Source: Pseudomonadota bacterium (GTDB lineage: Bacteria; Pseudomonadota; Alphaproteobacteria; Rhizobiales; Rhizobiaceae). From it: a stretch of 64,000 nt of DNA. The stretch lies in contig JAEXYH010000043.1 in assembly GCA_023451735.1 (NCBI GenBank), forward strand, positions 1 to 64,000, in the 5' to 3' direction. Shown here one piece after another: positions 24,537-32,733 of this stretch. Below the pieces are notes generated by a model, which saw nothing but the letters and a program-made list of their open reading frames with translations, did not search any database and had not been told where the DNA came from. A program made the position numbers and the translations under genes. Each line of letters begins with the position of its first letter. Position 1 is the first letter of the stretch.

Positions 24537-25049
24537 TCAGGCCTGCACTTTCATTTCCATGCGCAGCTTCTCGAGTGCAACGACCATATGACCGAAGACC
24601 GTTTTTGGCGAAATACCCAGGCGCTCGCCGATTTCGACATAGGTGAGACCGTCGATGCGAGAAAGAATAAAGACTTCACGAGCACGCGGTGGCATATGTT
24701 CGAGTGCAGCTTGTACACGACGAAGTTCTTGGCGGCTTATCGTCGTTGTTTCCGCCGAAGGCGCCGGATCGGAAATGGATTCCAACCCATCAATGCCATT
24801 GACGAATGGCGCGATCTTTCTTCGCCGTTCGTGGTCAAGTGCGAGGTTGCGACCCGTTATCATGAAATATCCGGCAAGATCGGCCACTTCACGCAGGAGG
24901 CTTGGCCTTTCCCAGAAGCGCAGGAAGGTATCCTGCAGGAGGTCGGCGGTCGTTGCCGCGCAACGGACCCGGCGATAGATGACGCGCCTCAGACGAAAGC
25001 GAACGCCCATGTAAGTGTCCAGAATATCGGCGTGCTCTGCGCTGTCCAT
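24537..25049 (-). CDS. ECF sigma factor, FecI type
   Basis: A 170-residue sigma-70 family regulator. Region 2 (about residues 10-75) includes DLLQDTFLRFWERPSLLREVADL and a YFMITGRNLALDHERRRK segment. Region 4 (about 110-165) has MPPRAREVFILSRIDGLTYVEIGERLGISPKTVFGHMVVAL, a helix-turn-helix that binds the -35 element. With fecR and the STN-containing receptor just downstream it makes a three-part signalling relay that switches on the siderophore uptake genes. The operon probably starts in the roughly 60 bases upstream; no clear Fur or RirA box was recognised there. Confidence 0.92.
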   Translation of the reverse strand: MDSAEHADILDTYMGVRFRLRRVIYRRVRCAATTADLLQDTFLRFWERPSLLREVADLAGYFMITGRNLALDHERRRKIAPFVNGIDGLESISDPAPSAETTTISRQELRRVQAALEHMPPRAREVFILSRIDGLTYVEIGERLGISPKTVFGHMVVALEKLRMEMKVQA

Positions 25050-25777
25050 GGCACGCAGCTATCACCGTCCAGTAATCGAAATCAAGAGTAAAGGCGACAA
25101 TAATACTCATGTTTTTTAGCTCAGCTCAACCGGCGAAGCGATGGTTGGATAGTAGGGCAGCACCAGGACAACGGTGCGACCCAAGCATGCAACCTAGCTC
25201 TCGGTCCTAGCGATCGTGATTTGAGTTCGCATCGTGTGCCCTAAGCCGAAGGCCTAACTTCTGTAACACGGCAACGACCTCGCCTAGTCGATACCCATCC
25301 TCTTTCAACACGTATTCCACCTTGAAGAGAAGAGTCGGATAGACAGTCAGTCTGACCAGGCTCGCCTCTTCCCGTGCTCGAAGATCGAGGGTCAGCCTCC
25401 TCAAATCTTTGAACCGTCTTGGCCATCAACATGATAGGAGACGATCAGCAATCGCCATCGACGGGCAAGGGCAGCAAACAGTTGAGTATGGCCCAGTTGA
25501 GTCTGCTGAGAAAAACGATTGACGAGGATTTTGCCGCCATCGAAAGGAAACCGAAGGCTTTGCGGGACGCACCAGCGCCTCAGCCATCGACACCACAGGC
25601 ACCACTTCGTCTACGGTTAACTGCGAGTTGCCGCGTACCGACATCCCCCATGAACCGGTCTTCTGCCTATCATAAGGACGTGCTGACCCGCCTGCCGACG
25701 CTGCCAAATGGCCGCAGCCCCATCACTGGATGTCTGCTTACTGATCTGAGGCGTCCTGGGGTGTGTTCGGTGGATGC
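25050..25777. other. 728-base stretch with no confidently supported gene
   Basis: This interval upstream of the sigma gene contains only weak open frames. A minus-strand frame at 25207-25404 (65 codons) ends with RLGEVVAVLQKLGLRLRA, reminiscent of the C-terminus of small HipB/Xre antitoxins, but the expected helix-turn-helix is missing, so it may be a decayed remnant. A plus-strand frame starting near 25419 is listed separately. Base composition is less GC-rich than in neighbouring genes. I see no tRNA, insertion sequence or clear operator. Confidence 0.4.
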
Positions 25778-25820
25778 TTACGGTTCGCCGGTTTCGTTGT
25801 TTTTCTTCTCTTGGTCATGA
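25419..25820 (+). CDS. Hypothetical protein, doubtful
   Basis: An open frame of 133 codons with no family I recognise. Residues about 20-45 (KQLSMAQLSLLRKTIDEDF) could form a helix, but the rest is rich in Pro, Ser and Arg and has no domain signature. There is no good ribosome binding site before either in-frame ATG. Its last 43 bases overlap, on the opposite strand, a better-supported small membrane protein gene. It could be a shadow or a degraded gene, and I would not use it as evidence for any function. Confidence 0.2.
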   Translation: MAINMIGDDQQSPSTGKGSKQLSMAQLSLLRKTIDEDFAAIERKPKALRDAPAPQPSTPQAPLRLRLTASCRVPTSPMNRSSAYHKDVLTRLPTLPNGRSPITGCLLTDLRRPGVCSVDAYGSPVSLFFFSWS

Positions 25821-25909
25821 TGCCACTTGATGGCGAAGAACATAGCCGTGCCCAATACGAGAATCTTGAGCGGGAAGAATACTATAGGGAACCAATCTAC
25901 CCAATCCAT
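25778..25909 (-). CDS. 43-residue single-span membrane protein of unknown function
   Basis: A short frame with ATG and TAA encodes a compact protein: an aromatic N-terminus (MDWVDWFPIVFFPLK), a hydrophobic helix (ILVLGTAMFFAIKW), then a charged hydrophilic tail (HHDQEKKNNETGEP). The layout, Trp/Phe at the membrane border and a polar C-terminus, is what a genuine small inner-membrane protein looks like rather than a random frame. It is monocistronic, between the MocR gene and the iron locus. The ribosome site is weak (GGAAA about 10 bases upstream). Proteins of similar form occur in rhizobia without assigned function, as far as I can recall. Confidence 0.6.
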   Translation of the reverse strand: MDWVDWFPIVFFPLKILVLGTAMFFAIKWHHDQEKKNNETGEP

Positions 25910-26078
25910 TCGGAATATTTCCAAGCTGTTGTTTGACACTATCTATCGTGAGGAGCACGATCTCAAAATGGCTGCTTCAGCAGCTTCATTTTCTTCAAAC
26001 CATCGTCGATCCCCTTCGATCGCAATATTCCCATCCCAAGGCATAAGCGGGCTTGCCCCATGTTTCCGGACGAGCTGT

Positions 26079-27455
26079 TCAGACAATCACCCGGGCAAGC
26101 GGTGTCGGCTGGGTGACAAGACCGGCAAGTTGGTTCAATCCATCCTCGAGCTCACCGCGGTCGGACGCGACGCCGAGGGAAATCCGCACCGCTTCCGTCA
26201 TGGACTCCCCGACGGCAAAGGCAGAGCTTGGAACGATGAGCACGCCCGCGCGCACCGCCGCTTCGACCAGATCGTCAGCGCGCTGGCCGCCGGGCAGTCG
26301 AAGCCAGAGGTGGTGGCCAAACATGTTGGCAGAGCGATCGAAGGCGCGGAGCAGCGACGATGCGAGCATCTGCCTTGTCAGTGTTTCGCGTCTGATGGCC
26401 GCCGTCACGTCCGCGAGTGTCCCATCCGTTATCCAGCTGGTTGCGAGTGCTGACATGAGCGGAGGCGCCATCAGCATCATGGCCCTGTTGACAGATGCGA
26501 GTTGCAGGGCATCTGCTGCTTTGGGCACGAGGACGTAGGCAACCCGCAAGGCCGGTGTCGCGCATTTGGAAAGTGTGGAAATATGCCAGGTCGCTTCCGG
26601 CATGAGATCGGCGAAGGCGCGGCCTGGCGCCTCAAGCAGGGGACCGTAAGGATCATCTTCCACGATCATCACGCCGTAACGGCGTGCAATGTCCACGATA
26701 GCCTCGCGTCGCGGTTCGGGCATCGTCGCGGCCGTCGGGTTGTCGATATTGGGGATCACGTAGAGAAGCCTTGGCGGCCTGATCCGGCAACTGCGCTCGA
26801 AATCCTCGGGCAACAGTCCATCGTCATCCATTGCGATTGGATCGATGACCAGGCGCATCTGAGCTGCGACAGCCTTTAAACCGGGATAGGTAAATTCGCC
26901 GGCGGCGATGACGTCACCTCGAGACAGCAAAAGCTCGCAGATGGAAAAAAGCGCACTCTGGCCGCCAGCCGCAACAACGATACGATCGAAATTTGCGTTC
27001 TCGATACGTTGCTTGAGCCATCCGGTCGCTGCTTGCCTATCAGGTTCCGCACCAGCACTATCCTGATAATGCAAGTTCAGCAGTCCCTTGCTGTTCGCCA
27101 GCACTGCAGCAACACCTTTCGGCATCAAATGCTGAAAATCGACACCCTCCGGCTGGCATGGAATGTTCATGCTGAGATCGAGTGTCGCGTGACGAGCCTT
27201 CGAGCCAGGCTCGCTCGAATAGTCCCGCACGAAGGTCCCCCTGCCGATTTGCGCTTCGATAAGACCGCGGCGGTGTGCTTCGTTGAAGGCACGGGTCACC
27301 GTTGTCAGGTCGACGTCAAGCGCTTCGGCAATGGAACGCTGCGGTGGCAACCGGTCACCAGCAACAATGATGCCAGTCTGAATGTCCTGTTCCAGAGCAT
27401 CCACCAAGCCGATATATTTCAAGCGGCCGCCGCTGACAATTCGCGCTTTCCACAT
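26079..27455 (-). CDS. MocR-family regulator (GntR helix-turn-helix fused to aminotransferase-like domain)
   Basis: A 458-residue PLP-dependent transcription factor. Residues about 10-78 are a GntR winged helix (ALEQDIQTGIIVAGDRLPPQR, then DVDLTTVTRAFNEAHRRGLIE). From about residue 95 onward there is a type-I aminotransferase fold with AAGGQSALFSICELLLSRGD, the IPNIDNPTAATMP segment, EDDPYG, and the PLP-lysine motif STLSKCATPALRVAYV. MocR proteins sense PLP or amino compounds and control neighbouring genes. Start 27455 is used because it lies just downstream of an inverted repeat matching typical MocR operators and gives a normal N-terminus. No divergent target gene is visible, so autoregulation or a distant target is likely. 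Confidence 0.88.
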   Translation of the reverse strand: MWKARIVSGGRLKYIGLVDALEQDIQTGIIVAGDRLPPQRSIAEALDVDLTTVTRAFNEAHRRGLIEAQIGRGTFVRDYSSEPGSKARHATLDLSMNIPCQPEGVDFQHLMPKGVAAVLANSKGLLNLHYQDSAGAEPDRQAATGWLKQRIENANFDRIVVAAGGQSALFSICELLLSRGDVIAAGEFTYPGLKAVAAQMRLVIDPIAMDDDGLLPEDFERSCRIRPPRLLYVIPNIDNPTAATMPEPRREAIVDIARRYGVMIVEDDPYGPLLEAPGRAFADLMPEATWHISTLSKCATPALRVAYVLVPKAADALQLASVNRAMMLMAPPLMSALATSWITDGTLADVTAAIRRETLTRQMLASSLLRAFDRSANMFGHHLWLRLPGGQRADDLVEAAVRAGVLIVPSSAFAVGESMTEAVRISLGVASDRGELEDGLNQLAGLVTQPTPLARVIV

Positions 27456-27470
27456 AGACCTAACCGATAG

Positions 27471-27511
27471 TGTATGGCTGTATATCCATACATTTGACGT
27501 ACCATCCATAC
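27471..27511. promoter_or_regulatory. Putative MocR operator (TGTATGG-N8-CCATACA plus a third CCATAC)
   Basis: A perfect 7-bp inverted repeat lies 16 bases before the MocR start, and a further CCATAC copy is placed exactly 20 bases after the second arm. Combined direct and inverted repeats at about two helical turns are characteristic of MocR/PdxR binding sites. The position fits negative autoregulation. Confidence 0.6.
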
Positions 27512-27727
27512 GTTCGGAAATGAAGCACAATTCGGAAATTGCGCGAAATGTCGCAGGCGGCGGCAGGTCGCAAGCAAAGCTCTGAAGAGTTTCTGAACCT
27601 GTCTGGTCCTGGCACTGTCACTCCACGATCAGCTGGTTTCCTCCATCGATACGCAGGATCACGGTTGAAGTGGAGAACATCGGTAAACCAGCTGTCCGCA
27701 CGGTGAGTGCGGAGCAGCCGCTTTTGA

Positions 27728-28216
27728 TCACTTCAGCCGAGCGGCAGCCTTCTCGATCGCCTTGTTTGCGCAGGCCTCATCCAGATTGCCACCCGGTGCG
27801 CCGGCAACACCGATTGCGCCGACCGTCGCATTGCCGATCTTGATCGGCACGCCGCCCGCCAGGACGAGAAAGCCGGGAATATCAGGAAGCCCGGCAGCGC
27901 CTGAATTCTTGGCAACGTTATCGGCCATCACGCTGGTCGGTGTTCGCGACGAAGCGGAAGTGAAGGCCTTGGCGGTCGAAGCGTTCGCGGTATGCGCGCC
28001 GGCATTGTCGTTTCGGACAAGGGCCAGAAGAACACCGGAGCGATCTGTTACAGCCGCGGATACATTGTAGCCGTCGGTGGCGCAGGCGGCGACGGCAGAC
28101 TGGGCAAGCTCGACCGAGAGAGCGGTGCCGAGGCTGGACTGTTGGACCACGTCCTGTGCGAGGGCCGGGGCGGCGAGAGCGCCGGTGATGACGATCGAGA
28201 GCAGGGCAGTTTTCAT
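27728..28216 (-). CDS. Secreted GlcG/HbpS-family protein
   Basis: A 162-residue exported protein: Sec signal MKTALLSIVITGALAAPALAQ, then one GlcG/HbpS (DUF336/PduO-like) domain. Diagnostic blocks are VSAAVTDRSGVLLALVRNDNAG, the KAFTSASSRTPTSVM segment, and the glycine-rich end with GFLVLAGGVPIKIGNATVGAIGVAGAPGG. Members bind haem or corrinoid in some cases; in Streptomyces HbpS modulates the SenS kinase from outside. The start at 28216 avoids a 12-codon extension and has AAGG upstream. The gene lies 94 bases after the response-regulator gene of a two-component system on the same strand, which makes a partner role plausible. Confidence 0.88.
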   Translation of the reverse strand: MKTALLSIVITGALAAPALAQDVVQQSSLGTALSVELAQSAVAACATDGYNVSAAVTDRSGVLLALVRNDNAGAHTANASTAKAFTSASSRTPTSVMADNVAKNSGAAGLPDIPGFLVLAGGVPIKIGNATVGAIGVAGAPGGNLDEACANKAIEKAAARLK

Positions 28217-28310
28217 GGGGCAACCTTTCAGGGCCGTTGGACTGGCCGCCAATCTAGTCGCCTCGCGCGGTTTCCTGAATTCGCGACACCACCGACGTTA
28301 ATCGGTAGGA

Positions 28311-28892
28311 TTACGGATGGGCGGCAAGCCAGATTCGCGTCTGCTCCGCAATCGCCGATGTGCCAATCTTCAAGGCAATATTTGCCCGATGGCTGTCGAC
28401 GGTGCGTACGGAGACATCAAGTGCTGTGGCAATTTCTTTGCTGCCAAGGCCTTTCGACACAAGGTCGATCACCTCGAGTTCGCGCGACGTCAGCAGTTTC
28501 AGCAATTGAAGGTTTTCCTGGCGCGCCAGAAGGTCGTCGAGCCTGGTTTCACAGGATGTGACCGCTTCCATCAGCACATGTTCGTCGACGGGCTTGGCGA
28601 GGAAATCCATGACCCCTGCCTTGAAGGCGCGGCGGCAGGCCTCCACATCGCCATGGCCGGTGATCATGATCGCGGGCCAGTCGATCCGCATCTCGGCCAG
28701 CTTCCTCAAAAGCTGCAGGCCGCTGGTCACCGGCATTCGCAGGTCAAGGATCAGGATACCGGGCTTTGCCTTTTCGACATGGGAGAGCAGGTGTGCTGCA
28801 TCGGGAAAGGAAATGACCTCCCTGCCGTAGGTGCTCAGCAAAAGTGCCAGCGCATCGCGCACGGAGGCATCGTCGTCGACGAGATAGATCAT
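28311..28892 (-). CDS. FixJ-type two-component response regulator
   Basis: A 193-residue regulator with an N-terminal receiver (acidic pocket VDDD at residues 5-8, phosphoacceptor Asp50 in LILDLRMP, Thr/Lys switch residues in MITGHGD and FLAKPVD). The C-terminal LuxR-type helix-turn-helix is at about 130-185 (LTSRELEVIDLVSKGLGSKEI and VSVRTVDSHRANI). Its ATG overlaps the stop of the kinase gene as ATGA, so the two are translationally coupled. A secreted HbpS-like protein follows, which may belong to the same signalling unit. Confidence 0.94.
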   Translation of the reverse strand: MIYLVDDDASVRDALALLLSTYGREVISFPDAAHLLSHVEKAKPGILILDLRMPVTSGLQLLRKLAEMRIDWPAIMITGHGDVEACRRAFKAGVMDFLAKPVDEHVLMEAVTSCETRLDDLLARQENLQLLKLLTSRELEVIDLVSKGLGSKEIATALDVSVRTVDSHRANIALKIGTSAIAEQTRIWLAAHP

Positions 28893-30451
28893 GCCGTGAC
28901 CTCAGCTAGAAGACGGATGACAAAACAGGCGCCGCCTTCGTTTCTCGCTTCGATAGAGCCTTCCATCGTCTCGATCAATCGCGCCGACAGCGGCAGTCCA
29001 AGGCCCATGCCTGCCGTTTTGGTGGTGAAGAACGGTTCGAAGATGCGGGTGAGCATGGCCGTATCGATCCCCGGTCCATTATCGGTGATCATGATCAAGG
29101 CCTCGTCATCGATGAGACGGGTTGCCACCCCTATGCGGGGGATGTCTCGATCCACGACGGCATCGGCCGCGTTGCGGATCAGGTTATGGACGACCTGCTG
29201 AAACCCAATGACGTCGATCCTCACGCTGACGGTCTCATCGGACAATATCACGTCGAGTGTGATGCCCCGTTGTGCAAGGTCGGTTTCGACAAGCGACAGC
29301 GCCTCTCGCATGGCCCTCGACAGCGGCATCTGCTCGATCTGGGCCGCCGCCCCGGAAATATAGGCACGCATGCGGCCAAGGATATCGCCGGCACGCTTTG
29401 CCTCGCGGATATTGGCCTCCAGGGCTTTTTCAAGGATATCGTCTCGGTCGATCATCCGTGCCCGCCTTGCCGCCTGACTTTGGCTGAGGAGGGCGGCTAT
29501 CGGTTGGGCGAGCTCATGCGCGATCCCGGAGGCCATTTCACCCATGGCATTGATCCGCCCGGCATGGGCAAGCCTTGCCTCCTGTTCCAGCAGTATCGCC
29601 CGCTGTTCCTGCCGTCGTTGGTCACGACTCGCATTCCTGTACTTCCCAACCAGCCAGGTGACGGCAGCCAAGATGACGAGCATCGGAAAAACCAGCCATG
29701 GGGGAAGAAGCTCGGCGAGGCCAAAGCCGCGGCTGATCGTCAGGTTCAGTGGCTGGCTATGATTGTTTTCCTGCAGGACGGACGAAGCGGTAAGGACGGC
29801 CGGGCCGGTCTGGTGATGGGCGGCGAGCAGTGTATCGCCAAGCATCAAGTTGGCGGAATAGGGGCCTGGATCGGGGTCCACACCCAGCAAGGCGTCTGCG
29901 TTGATGCGCAGTCGGAGGATTCGGCCGGAGGATACCAGTTTGAAGATCTCGTAGGCATGAGCGCCCGGAACGGGGCGAACTGCCGTTTCTCCGACATCGG
30001 CTAGTCTCGGCAGATCTGAGACCGGTTGCTGCACCTCTAAGGCAGGTCCGCTCACCTTGCCGTAATCGATGACGCTGGCCGTCTGGGGACCGAGATTAAG
30101 GGTTGCGATATCGGTGATGCGGGGGTAGCGGGCAATGATGTTCTCCGACAGCCCCTGCAGGCTTGATGACGGCTCCCGAGCCGACATCCGCACCACGGCT
30201 CCGAGCCCCGACAGATGCGCATCATGCTGCGCCAACCGTTCGGCGAGAAGTGTTTCTGCGCTTCGTGCCCTGTCGGAAAGTTCCGAGAGTCCTGATCTGT
30301 ATTGGTAGGCGGCCAGCAGAAGCAGGCCGCAAAGGCTGGCTGCGAACCAGATCCCGATTGCCTGAAAAGGTAACGCACGTACTGTCAAGAATCGTTTCAT
30401 CACCGTGGGCGCGAAGGCTTTCTGTTCCTTGCAAGGTCTCGTCTGGCGCAT
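28889..30451 (-). CDS. Membrane sensor histidine kinase
   Basis: A 520-residue kinase. A first membrane helix at about 30-50 and a second at about 252-268 enclose a roughly 200-residue extracytoplasmic sensor region of the kind seen in DctB-like kinases. The cytoplasmic part has a linker coiled coil (about 272-295), the phosphoacceptor His312 in ASGIAHELAQPIA, and the ATPase blocks N (NLIRNAADAV), G1 (ITDNGPGID), F (FEPFFTTK) and G2 (GMGLGLPLS). It is followed by its regulator with a 4-base overlap. The start could also be the ATG at 30400; neither has a good ribosome site. The signal may be haem or redox stress if the downstream HbpS-like protein is its partner. Confidence 0.92.
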   Translation of the reverse strand: MRQTRPCKEQKAFAPTVMKRFLTVRALPFQAIGIWFAASLCGLLLLAAYQYRSGLSELSDRARSAETLLAERLAQHDAHLSGLGAVVRMSAREPSSSLQGLSENIIARYPRITDIATLNLGPQTASVIDYGKVSGPALEVQQPVSDLPRLADVGETAVRPVPGAHAYEIFKLVSSGRILRLRINADALLGVDPDPGPYSANLMLGDTLLAAHHQTGPAVLTASSVLQENNHSQPLNLTISRGFGLAELLPPWLVFPMLVILAAVTWLVGKYRNASRDQRRQEQRAILLEQEARLAHAGRINAMGEMASGIAHELAQPIAALLSQSQAARRARMIDRDDILEKALEANIREAKRAGDILGRMRAYISGAAAQIEQMPLSRAMREALSLVETDLAQRGITLDVILSDETVSVRIDVIGFQQVVHNLIRNAADAVVDRDIPRIGVATRLIDDEALIMITDNGPGIDTAMLTRIFEPFFTTKTAGMGLGLPLSARLIETMEGSIEARNEGGACFVIRLLAEVTA

Positions 30452-30999
30452 AGCAATAGCAATCTTGCCAAAAAGACAATCCGTAAACCTACTGCCTCAG
30501 GCTGGTCATGAACGCCAATGGTCGCCTTGTTTTATTCTGTATCTGGTCAGCTTTGAGGCGACGAACCGGTTAGAGCGAGTTTATAAAACCTCTCAATTTT
30601 TCCGGTCATCATTTTCCACTGGCGTTAGTACCAGCATCGATAGGTCGGGTTCACCAGCACCACCGAACGAAGCGATCTCCCATCTTGAAGGTGCCGACGA
30701 CGGGATGAATGATTTGCTTCCGGAAAATGGCACAGATCCTGTGTCAGCTCCTTCGTGCGTCTGGACGCTTCAGTCGCGTCACCCCGTGATGGCATAACGA
30801 ATGCGCACTGCTTTTCCACTAAGGCGACTTCGCTCGTACTTACACATTCTATAAGCTAGTACTTAAGGTACAGAGAAACGCCGGTTCAAATCCCTCCAAG
30901 ACCCCAGAGTTTCTATTGAACCGGGATTGCCGGAGATGCCAGAGCTTCGATTTTCCAAGAAAGATACTAACTGCAACGCATCGTGTTTCCACGCATCCG
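30452..30999. other. 548-base gap without a supported gene
   Basis: Between the kinase start and the 3' end of the second importer operon only short frames without family features appear. At 30883-30893 the sequence GGTTCAAATCC resembles a tRNA T-arm core, but its stem does not pair and no acceptor or anticodon stem is present, so this is at best a tRNA-end remnant. No terminator with a T-run was found after the importer operon, whose last gene ends at 31000. Confidence 0.4.
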
Positions 31000-32718
31000 T
31001 TATAGCCGCGGCATCAGCCTCAGCAATTCAGACGTGTACGGATGCTGAGGTCGAGTGAAAAGCTCTTCGGTTTCGCCAAGCTCGCAGATTTCGCCATACC
31101 GCATGACGGCGATGCGATCGCACATCTGGCGAACGACGGGCAGGTCATGGCTGATGAAGAGAACGGTGAGGTTCAACGCCGCCCGCAAATCCTTCAGCAG
31201 ATTGAGCACCTGCGCCTGGATGGACACATCGAGTGCGGAAGTCGGCTCGTCGCAGATCAGGAAGCGCGGCCGCGTGGCAAGCGCACGCGCGATTGAAATG
31301 CGTTGCCGTTGCCCGCCGGAGAATTCGTGCGGGAACTTTCGACCGGCTGCCTTGCCCAGCCCGACGACCTCGAGCAGGTCCGCCACGATCGCGTAGGTCT
31401 CTTCCCGGCTTGAGGCCAGCTTGTGGTGCTCGATCGGCTCGGCAATGATCGCGTCGACGCGCATTCGCGGATTGAGCGAGGAATAGGGATCCTGAAAGAT
31501 CATCTGCACCTGGCGGCGGACCGCGTTGATGTCCGAATTGCGGGTGAGCGCCAGGACATCCCGACCGTCGAACTGCATCGAGCCGGAAGAGGGGCGATAG
31601 AGCCCTGACAGAATACGGGCAACGGTGGATTTTCCACTGCCGGATTCGCCAACCAGCCCCAGCACTTCGCCTTCGGCAATGTTGAGCTCGAAATTCTTGA
31701 CGGCGTCGAACATCACCCGGTTCTTTGGGAGAATGGCCCTGCGTGTGACGAAACGCATTGTCAGCCCGTCGACGCTCACCAGCGGTCGATCTGTCTTCCC
31801 CGAAGGGATTTTGGTGTCGGGCCGTGCCTTGCCTAGCCAATGGGTTCCGACATCGAGAACTTTTGGCGCAGGCGTTGCTGCCTCGATATAGCTGATGCGT
31901 GGAAAGCGCTCGAGCTTGACATCGGCCCTTGGAACCGCGCTGATCAGGCTCTTGGTATATTCGTGCGTTGGGGCATGAATGATCTGCCGGGTTTCGCCGG
32001 TCTCGACCACCCGTCCGCGATACATGACCGCGACTCGGTCCGTGGTCTGCGCAATCACGCCCATGTCATGCGTGATCAGGATCACGCCGATATCCCGCTC
32101 GGCGGCGAGTTTCTTGATCAGGTCGAGGATTTGCGCCTGGACGGAAACGTCCAGTGCCGTGGTCGGCTCGTCGGCGATGATAAGGTCCGGCTCGGTACAG
32201 AGAACGAGGGCAATCACCACGCGCTGGCGCATGCCGCCGGAGAACTGATGCGGATACTGGTCGATCCGGACGGCCGGATCGGGGATCCCGACCGCTGTCA
32301 GCAGGTCGATCGCCTCTTGCCGGGCAGCACTCTCCGACTTCTGGCTATGGGTACGGATCGTCTGCACAAGCTGCTTTCCGACCGTGTAGAGCGGATTGAG
32401 ACTTGTCAGAGGATCCTGAAAGATCATCGAGACACGCTTGCCGCGGATCTTGCGCATTGCCGCCATGTCGAGCTGGTCAAGCCGGATGCCGTCCAGCTCG
32501 ATCTCACCCGCAGCAATCCTGCCGGGAGGCTCGAGGAGCTGCATGACAGCACTTCCGATGGTCGACTTGCCGGCGCCGGATTCACCCACGACGCCGACAA
32601 TCTCGCCGCGTCTGACTTCCAGATCCATGTTTTCGACGGCAACGAATGTACCGCGACGGCCGGGATATTCGACCTTGAGGCCGGTGACCTTGAGAAGAGG
32701 TTTCGTCTTGGCTTCCAT
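31000..32718 (-). CDS. ABC transporter ATPase with two fused nucleotide-binding domains, second peptide-class importer
   Basis: A 572-residue fused DppD-DppF/GsiA-type ATPase. Domain 1 contains GESGAGKST, FSGGMRQRVVIALVL and LIIADEPTTALD; domain 2 contains GESGSGKST, FSGGQRQRISIARAL and FLICDEPTSALD. Each has the OppD/F C-terminal extension that ends near HEYTKSLISAVP and HPYTSELLRLMPRL. It is the last gene of the four-gene operon (binding protein, DppB, DppC, ATPase) and follows the DppC-like gene by 15 bases. It is clearly distinct in sequence from the fused ATPase near 14 kb. Confidence 0.94.
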   Translation of the reverse strand: MEAKTKPLLKVTGLKVEYPGRRGTFVAVENMDLEVRRGEIVGVVGESGAGKSTIGSAVMQLLEPPGRIAAGEIELDGIRLDQLDMAAMRKIRGKRVSMIFQDPLTSLNPLYTVGKQLVQTIRTHSQKSESAARQEAIDLLTAVGIPDPAVRIDQYPHQFSGGMRQRVVIALVLCTEPDLIIADEPTTALDVSVQAQILDLIKKLAAERDIGVILITHDMGVIAQTTDRVAVMYRGRVVETGETRQIIHAPTHEYTKSLISAVPRADVKLERFPRISYIEAATPAPKVLDVGTHWLGKARPDTKIPSGKTDRPLVSVDGLTMRFVTRRAILPKNRVMFDAVKNFELNIAEGEVLGLVGESGSGKSTVARILSGLYRPSSGSMQFDGRDVLALTRNSDINAVRRQVQMIFQDPYSSLNPRMRVDAIIAEPIEHHKLASSREETYAIVADLLEVVGLGKAAGRKFPHEFSGGQRQRISIARALATRPRFLICDEPTSALDVSIQAQVLNLLKDLRAALNLTVLFISHDLPVVRQMCDRIAVMRYGEICELGETEELFTRPQHPYTSELLRLMPRL

Positions 32719-32733
32719 CCTTGGGTCCTCCCT

